Positions 7,111 through 16,143 of a stretch of 28,086 nt of DNA are shown piece after piece (position 1 is the stretch's first letter; the number at the start of each line of letters is the position of its first letter). The DNA comes from Acholeplasmataceae bacterium (lineage in GTDB: Bacteria; Bacillota_I; Bacilli_A; Acholeplasmatales; Acholeplasmataceae), in assembly GCA_012520715.1 (NCBI GenBank), contig JAAYNT010000044.1, positions 1 to 28,086 on the forward strand, in the 5' to 3' direction. The position numbers and the translations under genes are program-made. The notes below the pieces were generated by a model that searched no databases, had not been told where the DNA came from, and saw nothing but the letters and a program-made list of their open reading frames with translations.

Positions 7111-9091
7111 AATTAATCACCTCTTTAATAATACTAATTACATACTCATATAATTGATTAGCAAGTAAATAAATAAGTACTAAAACTACGACAATAATGA
7201 TCATCATAAAGAAAGTAAGTAAAATATTTACTATCAATTCTTTTAAAGTGTAATTATGAATTTCTTTAATCATAATTATTAAATTAATAGCAGTCCATAT
7301 ATACATAATATATACTGCAGCATTATATATAAAGATCTCATTATAAGTTAAGCCGTGAGAAAGTAAGATAATAAACGGTGTAAAAACAATCATCGGAGCA
7401 AGTGCGTAAGCAGTTGAGCGATAAATGTCTTTTAAAAATCCTTCTCCGCTTAATAAGCTACTTATTAAATAGTTAGAAACAACAAATAATAATATTAATC
7501 CTATAATAATAAGTAATTCTCTAAATAAACTAAATGTTTCTAAATTGTTGTTGTTAAATAAGAATGCTTCTAAGTATACTTTTGCTATCATCACAACAAC
7601 AAACACTACATACAATATAGAAGCTGCTTTGTTGGATGATTTTTTATATCTTTTAACATCATGATATGTATCAATTGGATGTTTAAACATCTGAAATAGC
7701 AATCTAAGTTCTGATACAATGCGAATATTTTTTACATTATCATTAAAATTATGAACTGCAATAAATAACTCAGTTCTTTTATTAATTACTTTAATTCCAA
7801 ATGCTAAAACTATAAACGCAATAATACCAATTAGTATATATAACATGTTTTGTTGCAAGAAATCATATCTAATTTGCCAGTAAGCTTCACTATAACCACT
7901 CTTATCACCAGCAATCTTATAGTAATGAAGGGCTTCATTATAGTTTAAGTTTCTAAACTCAGCTCTTGCAATTGCACTATTAGCAACAGAAAACATCGTA
8001 TTCATTCTTAATACTTCTTCCCATTTTTCAATATCATATATACCATCTCTAAAGCTTCTTAGTCCGTCATGGACTAAGCCAGCAAATTCACTTTTTTGGA
8101 ATATTTGAATTTGATTTAATCCTTTATCTAAAACATAAATATTATTACTTGAGTCAGTTGTAAGATCAACTGGTGTAATAAATAGTCCTAATCTTTTAGT
8201 TCCAGTATCAAGTCCACCAAAACTAAAAATCATATTGCCATATGAGTCATATTCTTTAACATCTCCCTCATTAGATAAGGCATAAATATTATTAAACTCA
8301 TTAATATGAAGTGAATTGAAGTTATCTTTATTATTTATTTTCAATATTGTTTCTGAGGCAACATTAAATTTCTTTAATTTACCATCAGCTGTATTACTTA
8401 CAGTATAAATTGAACCTTTTTCATCAATTGCCACATTACTTGGTGAAATTGGAATATTACTCGTTGATGAGACATTAAAGAAATTAGCAACTCTTTGAAT
8501 AAATGACATTGAAGTGGCATTAGTTGCAAAAAATCCTTGGAACTCACCATTATATGAAAGTTGAATTAATCCGGCAGTTGAGCCTTCTCCTACAACATAA
8601 ATAATTCCTTTTGGTCCGGTTGTTACTTTAATTGGAACATATGGTGAGTTACCAAATATTAACTCTGTTGGACGTCCAAATGTTTGGACTAACTCACCAT
8701 CCCTAGTGTATTTATTAACGGTTCTTGCTCCCTTGTCTGCAACATAAATAAAGTCGTTTTCATCAACATGAACTCCTGTTGGTTGAGATAAATTATCAAT
8801 TATTACTTCGCTTGTACCATCTAAGTAGTATTTAACTATTCTTTTATTACCAGTATCAGCGATATAAATAATATCATCTTTTAAGTAAAAGTCTTCTGGT
8901 CCACTTAAACCGACATTAATAATTCCTGCTGGTTCATAAGCAGTTTGAGTTTTAATAATTTTACCGTTAGGTCCAACGGTATAAGTATCATAAGGAGCTG
9001 ATGTTTGACTATCAGCTGCTACATTAACTCTTGCTGGTATTAATAGTGCAGTTAGTATTAAGATTAATAAAAATGTAATTATTCTTTTCAT
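7097..9091 (-). CDS. NHL-repeat beta-propeller fused to a Yip1-family membrane domain
   Basis: This 664-aa protein has a signal peptide (about 1-26) and an external NHL-type propeller (about 58-335) with repeats such as GPEDFYLKDDIIYIADTGN and QPTGVHVDENDFIYVADKGA. A short helical, TPR-like stretch follows (about 350-405, NYNEALHYYKIAGDKSGYSE), then a membrane helix (about 415-435). The Yip1-type region (about 465-650) begins LFQMFKHPIDTYHDVK and has five further hydrophobic segments. It lies between the two permease pairs and overlaps the DUF5696 gene by 14 bp. NHL propellers usually bind ligands or proteins and have no catalysis. A scaffold or sensor attached to the transporter is plausible but not shown. 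The domain layout is clear, the function is unknown. Confidence 0.8.
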   Translation of the reverse strand: MKRIITFLLILILTALLIPARVNVAADSQTSAPYDTYTVGPNGKIIKTQTAYEPAGIINVGLSGPEDFYLKDDIIYIADTGNKRIVKYYLDGTSEVIIDNLSQPTGVHVDENDFIYVADKGARTVNKYTRDGELVQTFGRPTELIFGNSPYVPIKVTTGPKGIIYVVGEGSTAGLIQLSYNGEFQGFFATNATSMSFIQRVANFFNVSSTSNIPISPSNVAIDEKGSIYTVSNTADGKLKKFNVASETILKINNKDNFNSLHINEFNNIYALSNEGDVKEYDSYGNMIFSFGGLDTGTKRLGLFITPVDLTTDSSNNIYVLDKGLNQIQIFQKSEFAGLVHDGLRSFRDGIYDIEKWEEVLRMNTMFSVANSAIARAEFRNLNYNEALHYYKIAGDKSGYSEAYWQIRYDFLQQNMLYILIGIIAFIVLAFGIKVINKRTELFIAVHNFNDNVKNIRIVSELRLLFQMFKHPIDTYHDVKRYKKSSNKAASILYVVFVVVMIAKVYLEAFLFNNNNLETFSLFRELLIIIGLILLFVVSNYLISSLLSGEGFLKDIYRSTAYALAPMIVFTPFIILLSHGLTYNEIFIYNAAVYIMYIWTAINLIIMIKEIHNYTLKELIVNILLTFFMMIIIVVVLVLIYLLANQLYEYVISIIKEVINYVYI

Positions 9092-9099
9092 ACTATCAC

Positions 9100-9972
9100 C
9101 TACTTAATTCCAGAATGAGACATTGTGTTCATTACATTACGTTGTAGGAAAATAAATATTACTAAGTTAGGTATGAACATTATTAAAGAAGCTGCTGCAG
9201 CCATTCCCTGGCCGCCAACTGTATTAGTTGAACTTGTTAGTGTTGACATGTAAAATGCAAAGTTTTTAAGTGATTCATCATTAATATAAGTTGCTGAAAT
9301 ACTTGCATCATTCCAAGCTGCTTGGAATGTAACAATCGCAATAGTAGCAATTGCTGGTCTAATTAGTGGCATCACTATTGACCAGTATATTCTTAAATCA
9401 TTGGCACCATCTACTCTTGCTGCATCTAGTAAGTCATCTGGTATTTGGTCAATAAATTGTTTTACTAGAAATAATCCAACTGGTACTGCGATTGCTGGTA
9501 AGATATAAACTAAGAAATTATCAATTAATCCTAGTCTTTCTATTATTAAATATCTTGGAATAACAACACTTGAACCAACAAACATTAAAGAAATATTGTT
9601 TAAAAATAGTAATGGTTTTTTAACTTTAAATTTTAATTTTGATAAAGCATATCCTGCTACTGTTGAAATTACAATTGAAAGTGATACTAAAATAGCTGTA
9701 ATAACAATACTATTAAATAAATATCTACTCATTGGAATGCCGGTTGTTGATGTTTGAGCAAATAATTCAGCAAAGTTATTAAATGTTGGGTTAGACACAA
9801 AAAACCTTGGAGGCCATAAGAATAATTCTTCTAATGGTTTAAAGGCATGATTAAAAATATAAACAATTGGAAGCACCATAAATAATGCTACTGGTATTAA
9901 AATAGCAAAAAACTTCCACTGAGATATATGTAGTTTTGATGGATTTATTTTTGTTCCGCTAAAGCTTGCCAT
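9100..9972 (-). CDS. Carbohydrate ABC transporter permease, MalG type (first pair)
   Basis: This 290-aa inner-membrane permease half has six membrane segments and an EAA loop (LLDAARVDGANDLRIYWSIV). It is encoded two bases after the MalF-type gene upstream and directly after the fused SBP. With that partner it forms the channel of the first ABC importer of the locus. An ATPase is missing from the window. The sugar is probably a beta-1,2-gluco-oligosaccharide, judged only from the neighbouring enzymes. Confidence 0.92.
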   Translation of the reverse strand: MASFSGTKINPSKLHISQWKFFAILIPVALFMVLPIVYIFNHAFKPLEELFLWPPRFFVSNPTFNNFAELFAQTSTTGIPMSRYLFNSIVITAILVSLSIVISTVAGYALSKLKFKVKKPLLFLNNISLMFVGSSVVIPRYLIIERLGLIDNFLVYILPAIAVPVGLFLVKQFIDQIPDDLLDAARVDGANDLRIYWSIVMPLIRPAIATIAIVTFQAAWNDASISATYINDESLKNFAFYMSTLTSSTNTVGGQGMAAAASLIMFIPNLVIFIFLQRNVMNTMSHSGIK

Positions 9973-9974
9973 AA

Positions 9975-10934
9975 TTAATCCCTTTCTGCAAATAGTCTTC
10001 TTGCAAGTCTACCCATTGCAAAAACCATAATTAATAAAACAACAGATATCGCTGCAGCATAGCCCATTTCCCACATATTAAAACCGTAATCATCAATGTG
10101 AGTTACGATTAGTTGCCCCGCGTCTTGCGGGGTCGGGTTAGTCCCGGAGAGTGTTACCCCTATTGCTCCGGCATTAAATGTTCCAACAATACTCATTACA
10201 GCCCCAAATAACATTTGTGGTTTCATTGATGGAATGGTAATATAAATAATTTCTTGAAATTTATTTTTCATTCCATCAACATAAGCTGCTTCATATAGTT
10301 CAGGGTTAATGTTTAATACCCCTGCTAGCATCGCTAAAAATCCAATTCCCATACTACCCCAAATTGTAACAATAATCATAATTGGCATTAAATATTGTGG
10401 GTTAGTAAGCCACTGGACGGGTGATGAAATAATATTAAATCTAAGTAAGATTGCATTTAAGTATCCTGATCTGTCTCCCGAGAAAATAATTTTCCACATC
10501 ACACCCATTGCCACTCCTGCTGTCATTGATGGTGAGTAAATAGCAAGGGCTAGTATAGTTCTTGACCTTCTTGGTACTTGAGCAAGTAACCAAGCAAGCA
10601 AGAAAGCAAGACCATAACCAATTGGTCCAGTAAAAAAAGCAAACACGATCGTATTTGGTATAACTTTTTGCATAAACTTCTCATCAGCAGTTAATAAGTG
10701 AATGAAGTTATTAAATCCCGTATATTTAGGTGTTTCAATTAAGTTAAATGCAGTAAATGATAAAATAATACCCATTAATACTGGAATAACTATAAAGACA
10801 AAAAAGGCAATCATATATGGCGACACAAAAAGTGTGCCAAGCATACCTTCACCCCGATTGTCAAAAAACTTTTTAATTTTTAGTTTGAAACTGTCAAACT
10901 TAGAAACTTTCGGTTCTATTTGTCTTACTTCCAT
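9975..10934 (-). CDS. Carbohydrate ABC transporter permease, MalF type (first pair)
   Basis: This 319-aa permease half has a charged cytoplasmic N-terminus (about 35 residues), six membrane segments and an EAA loop (LYEAAYVDGMKNKFQEIIYI). Its start overlaps the end of the 975-aa SBP gene by ten bases, so translation is coupled with that binding protein, and the MalG-type partner follows two bases after its stop. It forms one importer with those genes. Confidence 0.92.
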   Translation of the reverse strand: MEVRQIEPKVSKFDSFKLKIKKFFDNRGEGMLGTLFVSPYMIAFFVFIVIPVLMGIILSFTAFNLIETPKYTGFNNFIHLLTADEKFMQKVIPNTIVFAFFTGPIGYGLAFLLAWLLAQVPRRSRTILALAIYSPSMTAGVAMGVMWKIIFSGDRSGYLNAILLRFNIISSPVQWLTNPQYLMPIMIIVTIWGSMGIGFLAMLAGVLNINPELYEAAYVDGMKNKFQEIIYITIPSMKPQMLFGAVMSIVGTFNAGAIGVTLSGTNPTPQDAGQLIVTHIDDYGFNMWEMGYAAAISVVLLIMVFAMGRLARRLFAERD

Positions 10935-13852
10935 AATATCTCCTCAATCGTTTCTTTTGATGGAATCTTATATGGTTTAATAATTTTCCCGTGCTGATCG
11001 ATATACTCAAACTCTTTCATTTTTCTAATAATTTCTTTATCAATTATTACAACTGCATCTTCAATCGCAGTTCTAACATTCATGCTATTAAAGACAATTT
11101 TATTCCAAGCGTTTGATAACTCACGCTCTAGCATATATGCGGCTGGTGTTTTTTCAGTATCATTAACCCATTTCCATTGTTCTAAGAATACTTCTTTATC
11201 AAGCTCATCCCAAGATGAGTTTTTAAATGCGTTAATATTTGATGTGTTCCACATATACTCAGGTCCCATTGAAGTTATTAAGTTATTAGAATACATCAGT
11301 TGTGTATCTTCTTTTGTCCACCAGTCTAAAAACTGCCAAGCTTCTTTTTTCTTATTAGAATTAGTGAATATCATACCGCTAGTTGATGCCCCATCAAACG
11401 AGCGGTTAACAACTCCGTCTTCTCCTTTAATACCTGGAATAACTGAAATCTTCCAAAGACCTGCAATTTCAGGTGCTGCGTGTAACAATCTTATATACAT
11501 TCCAAAATCACCTATTCCAATTGGAATATCACCGTATCTAAAACTATTGTAAAAAGATCCTACTTCTAGTGGAAGTGAGTAAATAGTATATAACTCAGAC
11601 ATTAAAGTCATTGCTTTTATAACTTCTTCTGAGTCGATAGTTGTACTCATTGCATCTGCTGCATAAATATGACCATTGTGTTGTTTAATAAATGGCATTG
11701 TTTGAACAAAGCCTTTAAAAGCACCCGTTGTTGAAAGTGGTGCAAAGAAATTAAGTCCATATCTTTGTAGCTCTGGAAGAATCGCTAATACATCATCCCA
11801 AGTGTCTGGAATATCAATATTTAGCTTATTCATAATATCTTCTCTGTAAAATAGTAAGTTAAAGTTTTGAGTTTCAGGTATACCATAAACTCCGTCTTCA
11901 TAAACTAGTTGTAAAAAAGCGCCTGGATAAAATCTTTTTGATACTTCTTTGAAATTATCAAAGTTTTTAAGATCATAAACTGCATTTCTTAATGCAAAAT
12001 CATACGGTCTCCACCCAGCCACACCTAAGGCTAGATCTGGCTGTGAGCCAGCTGAAGCTGCCATTATTAATTTACTTTCATCAGGCATTAAAGAAATATT
12101 TACTTCAATTCCTGTTTCTGGAGTAAACTGGGCATCTGCCATTTCTTGCATGACGTTTACGTATTGACGTGATCTATTAACCCATACTTCTAAAGTATCG
12201 CTATTTTTAGTTGGTTTATATTCATTAGTAAAAAATGTTAAGAAAAATCTTCTAATTCCTAACCAAAATGACTCGAAGAAATTTGAATTCGCCCGCGGCA
12301 ATTTAACATCACCGTGAATGTATAATTTGTCCATAGTAAGTGGGGATTCAATAATCATTGGAATAATTAAACCCATTGTCGCGGTTACTGAGTTTGAATC
12401 AGTTGAAAGTTTATTTAAGTTTTTAGGTAAATCATTAGGCTTGTTTGCTAATTTTTCTAATGTTTCATAACTTTGTTTAATACCTGAAACTATTTCATTA
12501 ACTTTGTTAGTTTTATTAATAGTTGAATATACTTCATGAGAATCTTTTAACAATTTAACGTAGTGTTTTAACTCATTTTGAACATTAGGTAAATAACTTA
12601 ATATATCCCACTCCCTATCTTTATCAAGTGTGCTACCGGATATTTTTTTTATATCTAAACTAATATCATTAACACCAGTCATAACAGTGTGTAAATTTTC
12701 ATAAATTTGTCTAAACGGAGATACATTTACTTCAATACCGATTTTATTAATTCCTTTTTGTAAGTAAAACTTAAAGGCTTCGCCATTATCATTTGCAAGT
12801 ATAATGTTAGCCCATTTCTTTTGATAATTAAATCTAACTAAGTTAGCTTCTTCAAACGGTACTTTATCATTTATACTAACTCTTCTAAAACTAGTATGAA
12901 ATTGTTTGGCTTGTTTTGATTTAATTGTTAAGTAATAATAGCCTTCATTTTCAACTTCCACTTCATAGTATAATCCTTGACCACCTGTTTGAAAGTTAAC
13001 ACCATTAACGATATTTAATCGTTGTTTGTTAACTGAAAACGGGGTCACTAAGGAATCTCTATCTGTCCCATATCTAATTGAAAGTGAATTTCTGTATAGT
13101 GGTTGTTCAGCTTCAAGCATAAAACGCTCATTTTGGACTGTGCCTAAGTGAGCTTTTAAGTATTCATCGTAAGTTAGTGGAACTTCTTTGTTTTTAATTG
13201 TTACTTTTGATAGTAATAATTCACCATTTTTACGATCAATTGTAATGTTATTAATTCCTTTGTTTAATTTAAATAATAAAACATCATCTGCTAGTCTTTG
13301 TGTATCTTGCAAAGAAAATGTTGACCAAACATCACTTCTTTTAGCAACCGGCATAATGTCATTACTGTATCTATCTAATTTCATTTCTTTATCATTTACG
13401 TAATAAGTTGGAACAATTATTGATTTACTTTCTTGATATTGCACTTCATCATTAATTAATATTTGAACTTCAATATTTCTTACTGAATCGGTCATTGCTT
13501 TATATTCAAAATCAATTTGATAAAGTCCCGCTTCTACTACGTCTATTTCAAATGATGCTTGATTACTTAAATCATCTAAGACTACTACTAACCCTTTTTC
13601 ATTGTCAGTATACGTTGTAGGATCAAAAAAGTCTAAATGTGAAACTGAAGCGTTAAAAACTACATCGTCATTAATTCCCTCAGTTTGCCATTTAGCTAAT
13701 ATTTTACTATATGGTGTATCTTCACCTTCCAAGGTTTCAGATAAAACGAAAGTGTTCTGGTTATTAATACTTCGTGCGTCAAAATTCATGCTTGATAAAC
13801 TAATCAAGCCTGCTAATAACATAACGTAAATTAATAACCAGATCTTTTTCAT
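10925..13852 (-). CDS. Large extracellular solute-binding protein with N-terminal CBM-like domains
   Basis: At 975 aa it is about twice the usual SBP length. An N-terminal hydrophobic signal (1 to about 21) has no lipobox Cys, so it may stay as an uncleaved anchor. Two beta-rich modules follow (about 45-222 and 243-400) that look like CBM6/35-type galactose-binding folds: paired LNKGINNITIDRKNG and LQKGINKIGIEVNVS strands, and LEAEQP opening the second. A helical linker (about 405-480) follows. From about residue 550 comes a family-1 sugar SBP (SDTLEVWVNRSRQYVNVMQE, later GVYGIPETQNFNLLFYREDI and PDTWDDVLAILPEL). It follows the 483-aa SBP lipoprotein gene by 18 bp and overlaps the permease gene after it. 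It is probably a capture-plus-delivery protein for long glucans. The SBP part is certain; module identity and ligand are inferred. Confidence 0.85.
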   Translation of the reverse strand: MKKIWLLIYVMLLAGLISLSSMNFDARSINNQNTFVLSETLEGEDTPYSKILAKWQTEGINDDVVFNASVSHLDFFDPTTYTDNEKGLVVVLDDLSNQASFEIDVVEAGLYQIDFEYKAMTDSVRNIEVQILINDEVQYQESKSIIVPTYYVNDKEMKLDRYSNDIMPVAKRSDVWSTFSLQDTQRLADDVLLFKLNKGINNITIDRKNGELLLSKVTIKNKEVPLTYDEYLKAHLGTVQNERFMLEAEQPLYRNSLSIRYGTDRDSLVTPFSVNKQRLNIVNGVNFQTGGQGLYYEVEVENEGYYYLTIKSKQAKQFHTSFRRVSINDKVPFEEANLVRFNYQKKWANIILANDNGEAFKFYLQKGINKIGIEVNVSPFRQIYENLHTVMTGVNDISLDIKKISGSTLDKDREWDILSYLPNVQNELKHYVKLLKDSHEVYSTINKTNKVNEIVSGIKQSYETLEKLANKPNDLPKNLNKLSTDSNSVTATMGLIIPMIIESPLTMDKLYIHGDVKLPRANSNFFESFWLGIRRFFLTFFTNEYKPTKNSDTLEVWVNRSRQYVNVMQEMADAQFTPETGIEVNISLMPDESKLIMAASAGSQPDLALGVAGWRPYDFALRNAVYDLKNFDNFKEVSKRFYPGAFLQLVYEDGVYGIPETQNFNLLFYREDIMNKLNIDIPDTWDDVLAILPELQRYGLNFFAPLSTTGAFKGFVQTMPFIKQHNGHIYAADAMSTTIDSEEVIKAMTLMSELYTIYSLPLEVGSFYNSFRYGDIPIGIGDFGMYIRLLHAAPEIAGLWKISVIPGIKGEDGVVNRSFDGASTSGMIFTNSNKKKEAWQFLDWWTKEDTQLMYSNNLITSMGPEYMWNTSNINAFKNSSWDELDKEVFLEQWKWVNDTEKTPAAYMLERELSNAWNKIVFNSMNVRTAIEDAVVIIDKEIIRKMKEFEYIDQHGKIIKPYKIPSKETIEEILWK

Positions 13853-13870
13853 TTTATTACCTCTCTTTTA

Positions 13871-15322
13871 TTATTTATTTAATATTTTATCTAATTCAGT
13901 TTTTGCTTTTTGATATTCTTCGTTAATAACTCGGTTTAGACCAGCTTCTAATGCATCTGCTAAACTTAATTCACCATTTCTAATTGCATCAAGTGCATTT
14001 GCAATTGACATGTCTGCATTATATCTACCATCCCAGCGGCTATTAACATATCCAGGAACGATTTTATGAAGTGATTCAACAATAAAATCATCATGTGTTT
14101 CAACAATTTTTCTAAACTCAGTCATTGTTGGATATAATTCAAAATATGTATCAATTAAAGTTTGATCTTTTATTAGTGGTGCAAAGTTGACAGCACCTGC
14201 TTCTGGATTGTTTTTAGCGATTTCTAATCTCTTCTTATATCCGTCTACTCCAAAGCCCATCCATTTAGCAAATTTGTAAGATAGTTCTTTATTTTTAGTT
14301 CCTTTACCAACTCCGATGTAGTCGATAATTGTTGGGATACGGTGAACTTTTTTATCGTTAACCATAACTGATGGTGTACCAATAAAGTCAACATCATGTC
14401 CATATAAGTTGTGTTCTGGATCTGATGTTCCACCTACCCAACCTCTAATATTAAATGAACCTTCAAATCTAATTGATTGCTTACCATTTGCAAACGCATC
14501 GCCAGATCCATATAAATCTTCAGTGTTTTCTTGAGTTTCATGAACATATCCAGAATATTGGTTTTTATTAGGACCAAAATATTTTTGAGTTTCAGCCATC
14601 GCAACTCTAAATGCTTCACTATCTAGATGATATCCTTCTTCATTGTATGTATACCAACCAAGTGTTTCATCTAACTGGGCTGGTAACCATGAAAAGATTT
14701 CCGAGACTCCTTGAATACCACTAATACCATCACCACCAAGTGTTGCTGGTTTTGAGTTTTTCTCAGCTGCTACTAATAATTCATCAAAAGTAATACCATA
14801 CTCTGGGATTACGGCTCCACTACCAGTACTATTAATAACAGTTCTGTTAATAAAGTAGCCAAAGTAGAACATTCCACTTGGCAGTCCGTATAAACCTTTT
14901 CCTAATCTTCCTGAATCTCTAATGTTTTCAGGAACTTTCAAAAAGTCAGGATCGGCTTCGGCTAAGTCTTTAACATCTTCAATCCAACCGTTTGATACAA
15001 CTTCGATAACTGAACTAACTAAAAAGACATCTGGCATATCATCGATTGCTGCTCTACTGGCAAAGAACTCATTCCAGCCAACGTCACTTTCGTTTCCTTC
15101 TTTATCAACAATTTTTGGTCTTTCAATCACTTCAACTTCAACTCCTGGATTTTGAACCATAAACTCATTGATCATTCTTCTTTCAATATTGTAATCTTGT
15201 GGATTACCTAAGTTCCATGCTGCATATGTTATCTTGTTTTCTTTTTTTCCACCACCGTTGCCACAGGCTGCTAAGCCGATTGCTAAGGTGGCTAAAAAGA
15301 TCGCTAAAAATATTTTTTTCAT
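13871..15322 (-). CDS. Carbohydrate ABC transporter solute-binding lipoprotein
   Basis: This 483-aa family-1 sugar-binding protein has a textbook lipoprotein signal (MKKIFLAIFLATLAIGLAAC, Cys20). Mature motifs are typical of oligosaccharide SBPs: ITYAAWNLGNP at the start, RRMINEFMVQNPGVEVEV, GLYGLPSGMFYFGYFINRTV and ELSYKFAKWMGFG. It is the first gene after the promoter with two operators (15340-15395), as expected for the most abundant component of an importer. Clustering with an oligoglucan phosphorylase and GH3 parallels Listeria innocua, where the SBP binds sophorooligosaccharides, so the same ligand class is likely here. It could serve either permease pair. Confidence 0.92.
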   Translation of the reverse strand: MKKIFLAIFLATLAIGLAACGNGGGKKENKITYAAWNLGNPQDYNIERRMINEFMVQNPGVEVEVIERPKIVDKEGNESDVGWNEFFASRAAIDDMPDVFLVSSVIEVVSNGWIEDVKDLAEADPDFLKVPENIRDSGRLGKGLYGLPSGMFYFGYFINRTVINSTGSGAVIPEYGITFDELLVAAEKNSKPATLGGDGISGIQGVSEIFSWLPAQLDETLGWYTYNEEGYHLDSEAFRVAMAETQKYFGPNKNQYSGYVHETQENTEDLYGSGDAFANGKQSIRFEGSFNIRGWVGGTSDPEHNLYGHDVDFIGTPSVMVNDKKVHRIPTIIDYIGVGKGTKNKELSYKFAKWMGFGVDGYKKRLEIAKNNPEAGAVNFAPLIKDQTLIDTYFELYPTMTEFRKIVETHDDFIVESLHKIVPGYVNSRWDGRYNADMSIANALDAIRNGELSLADALEAGLNRVINEEYQKAKTELDKILNK

Positions 15323-15339
15323 AAAGTCCTCTCTTTCTA

Positions 15340-15395
15340 TCGAAACGTTTCGACAATTCTAATTCTATTATACTTGAAAACGGTTTCACTTTCAA
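15340..15395 (-). promoter_or_regulatory. SBP operon promoter with cre-like and LacI-type operators
   Basis: On the minus strand, -35 TTGAAA (15390-15395), a 17-bp spacer and a perfect -10 TATAAT (15367-15372) form a strong SigA-type promoter. The spacer holds TGAAACCGTTTTCA (minus strand, 15375-15388), a full match to the CcpA cre pattern TGWAANCGNTNWCA. Thirteen bases past the -10 lies the perfect palindrome TCGAAACGTTTCGA (15340-15353), a typical LacI-family operator covering the expected start region. The same palindrome occurs in the other main promoter of the locus. Sugar-specific repression plus catabolite control is inferred. Confidence 0.88.
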
Positions 15396-15431
15396 GACAT
15401 AATTCACATATTAATGCAATAAATTAAGATA

Positions 15432-16142
15432 TTAAGCATTTCTTTTATCATTTATTATAAAGTTTATAACTTTATCAATAAATATTTTAGTATGTGTATA
15501 CTGGCAATGCTTCATACCTGGCATCAAATTAAAGTCTAAATTTTTTGGATTATATCCAAAGTTTAACATCACTTTATGTAGTAATTCGGTTTCTTCTTTT
15601 CTAGTATTTAAATCAAACTCAGCATAAAATACTAAAAATTTAACATCTGAGTTTACTTCTTTATTAATATAGTAAAGCGGAGCTCTTTCATCTACTACTA
15701 TTTGTCTTGTATCATGTCCCGCTTCCCTTAAGACATGAAAATGAACAGTAGGCTGGCCAGCATCAAAGATATAACCGGTAATATCTTCGGAATTGATATT
15801 GTGTTTTTCTAAATATCTTTTATCAAAATATAACATCATCGCAAGATATGATCCAGCTGAAGTTCCACCAATATATATGCTTTCATATTTTTTATGATTT
15901 ACAGCAAAACTTACAGCATCAGCTGCATCTAGAATAAATTCAGGATATTTAGCATCAGGATAAAGACGGTAGTTTGGAAGATAAACATCTACCCCTACTT
16001 TATTAAGTTCTTCTGCCAAAATTTTAAATTCTTTACTACTTCCAGCTTCTAATCCGCCCCCATGAAAATATATAAGGGCGGTATTAGAATCTTTTAAGTA
16101 TGCATCTAAATTATTAAATTTATTATATTCGTATGTTTTCAT
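15432..16142 (-). CDS. Cytoplasmic alpha/beta-hydrolase, probable carbohydrate esterase
   Basis: This 236-aa protein without a signal peptide belongs to the hormone-sensitive-lipase-like group. It has an oxyanion HGGG (27-30), the nucleophile elbow GTSAG (Ser95), a likely catalytic Asp177 (FYAEFDLN) and His212 (MKHCQY). It is the last gene of the intracellular operon, one base after the phosphorylase stop. Bacterial periplasmic and cyclic beta-1,2-glucans often carry succinyl, acetyl or phosphoglycerol groups, so removing an acyl group before phosphorolysis is a reasonable role. This is a guess from context; the enzyme could hydrolyse any small ester. The triad itself is clear. Confidence 0.82.
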   Translation of the reverse strand: MKTYEYNKFNNLDAYLKDSNTALIYFHGGGLEAGSSKEFKILAEELNKVGVDVYLPNYRLYPDAKYPEFILDAADAVSFAVNHKKYESIYIGGTSAGSYLAMMLYFDKRYLEKHNINSEDITGYIFDAGQPTVHFHVLREAGHDTRQIVVDERAPLYYINKEVNSDVKFLVFYAEFDLNTRKEETELLHKVMLNFGYNPKNLDFNLMPGMKHCQYTHTKIFIDKVINFIINDKRNA

Positions 16143-16143
16143 A

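Noticed and set aside
10309..13829. Plus-strand frames opposite the MalF-type permease and fused SBP genes
   Set aside because: They are antisense to genes with clear family signatures, have no ribosome sites and no recognisable domains.
14245..15407. Minus-strand frames inside or overlapping the start of the SBP gene, and a plus-strand frame opposite it
   Set aside because: They are alternate readings of an unambiguous SBP coding region; the one reaching 15407 would also run through the promoter.
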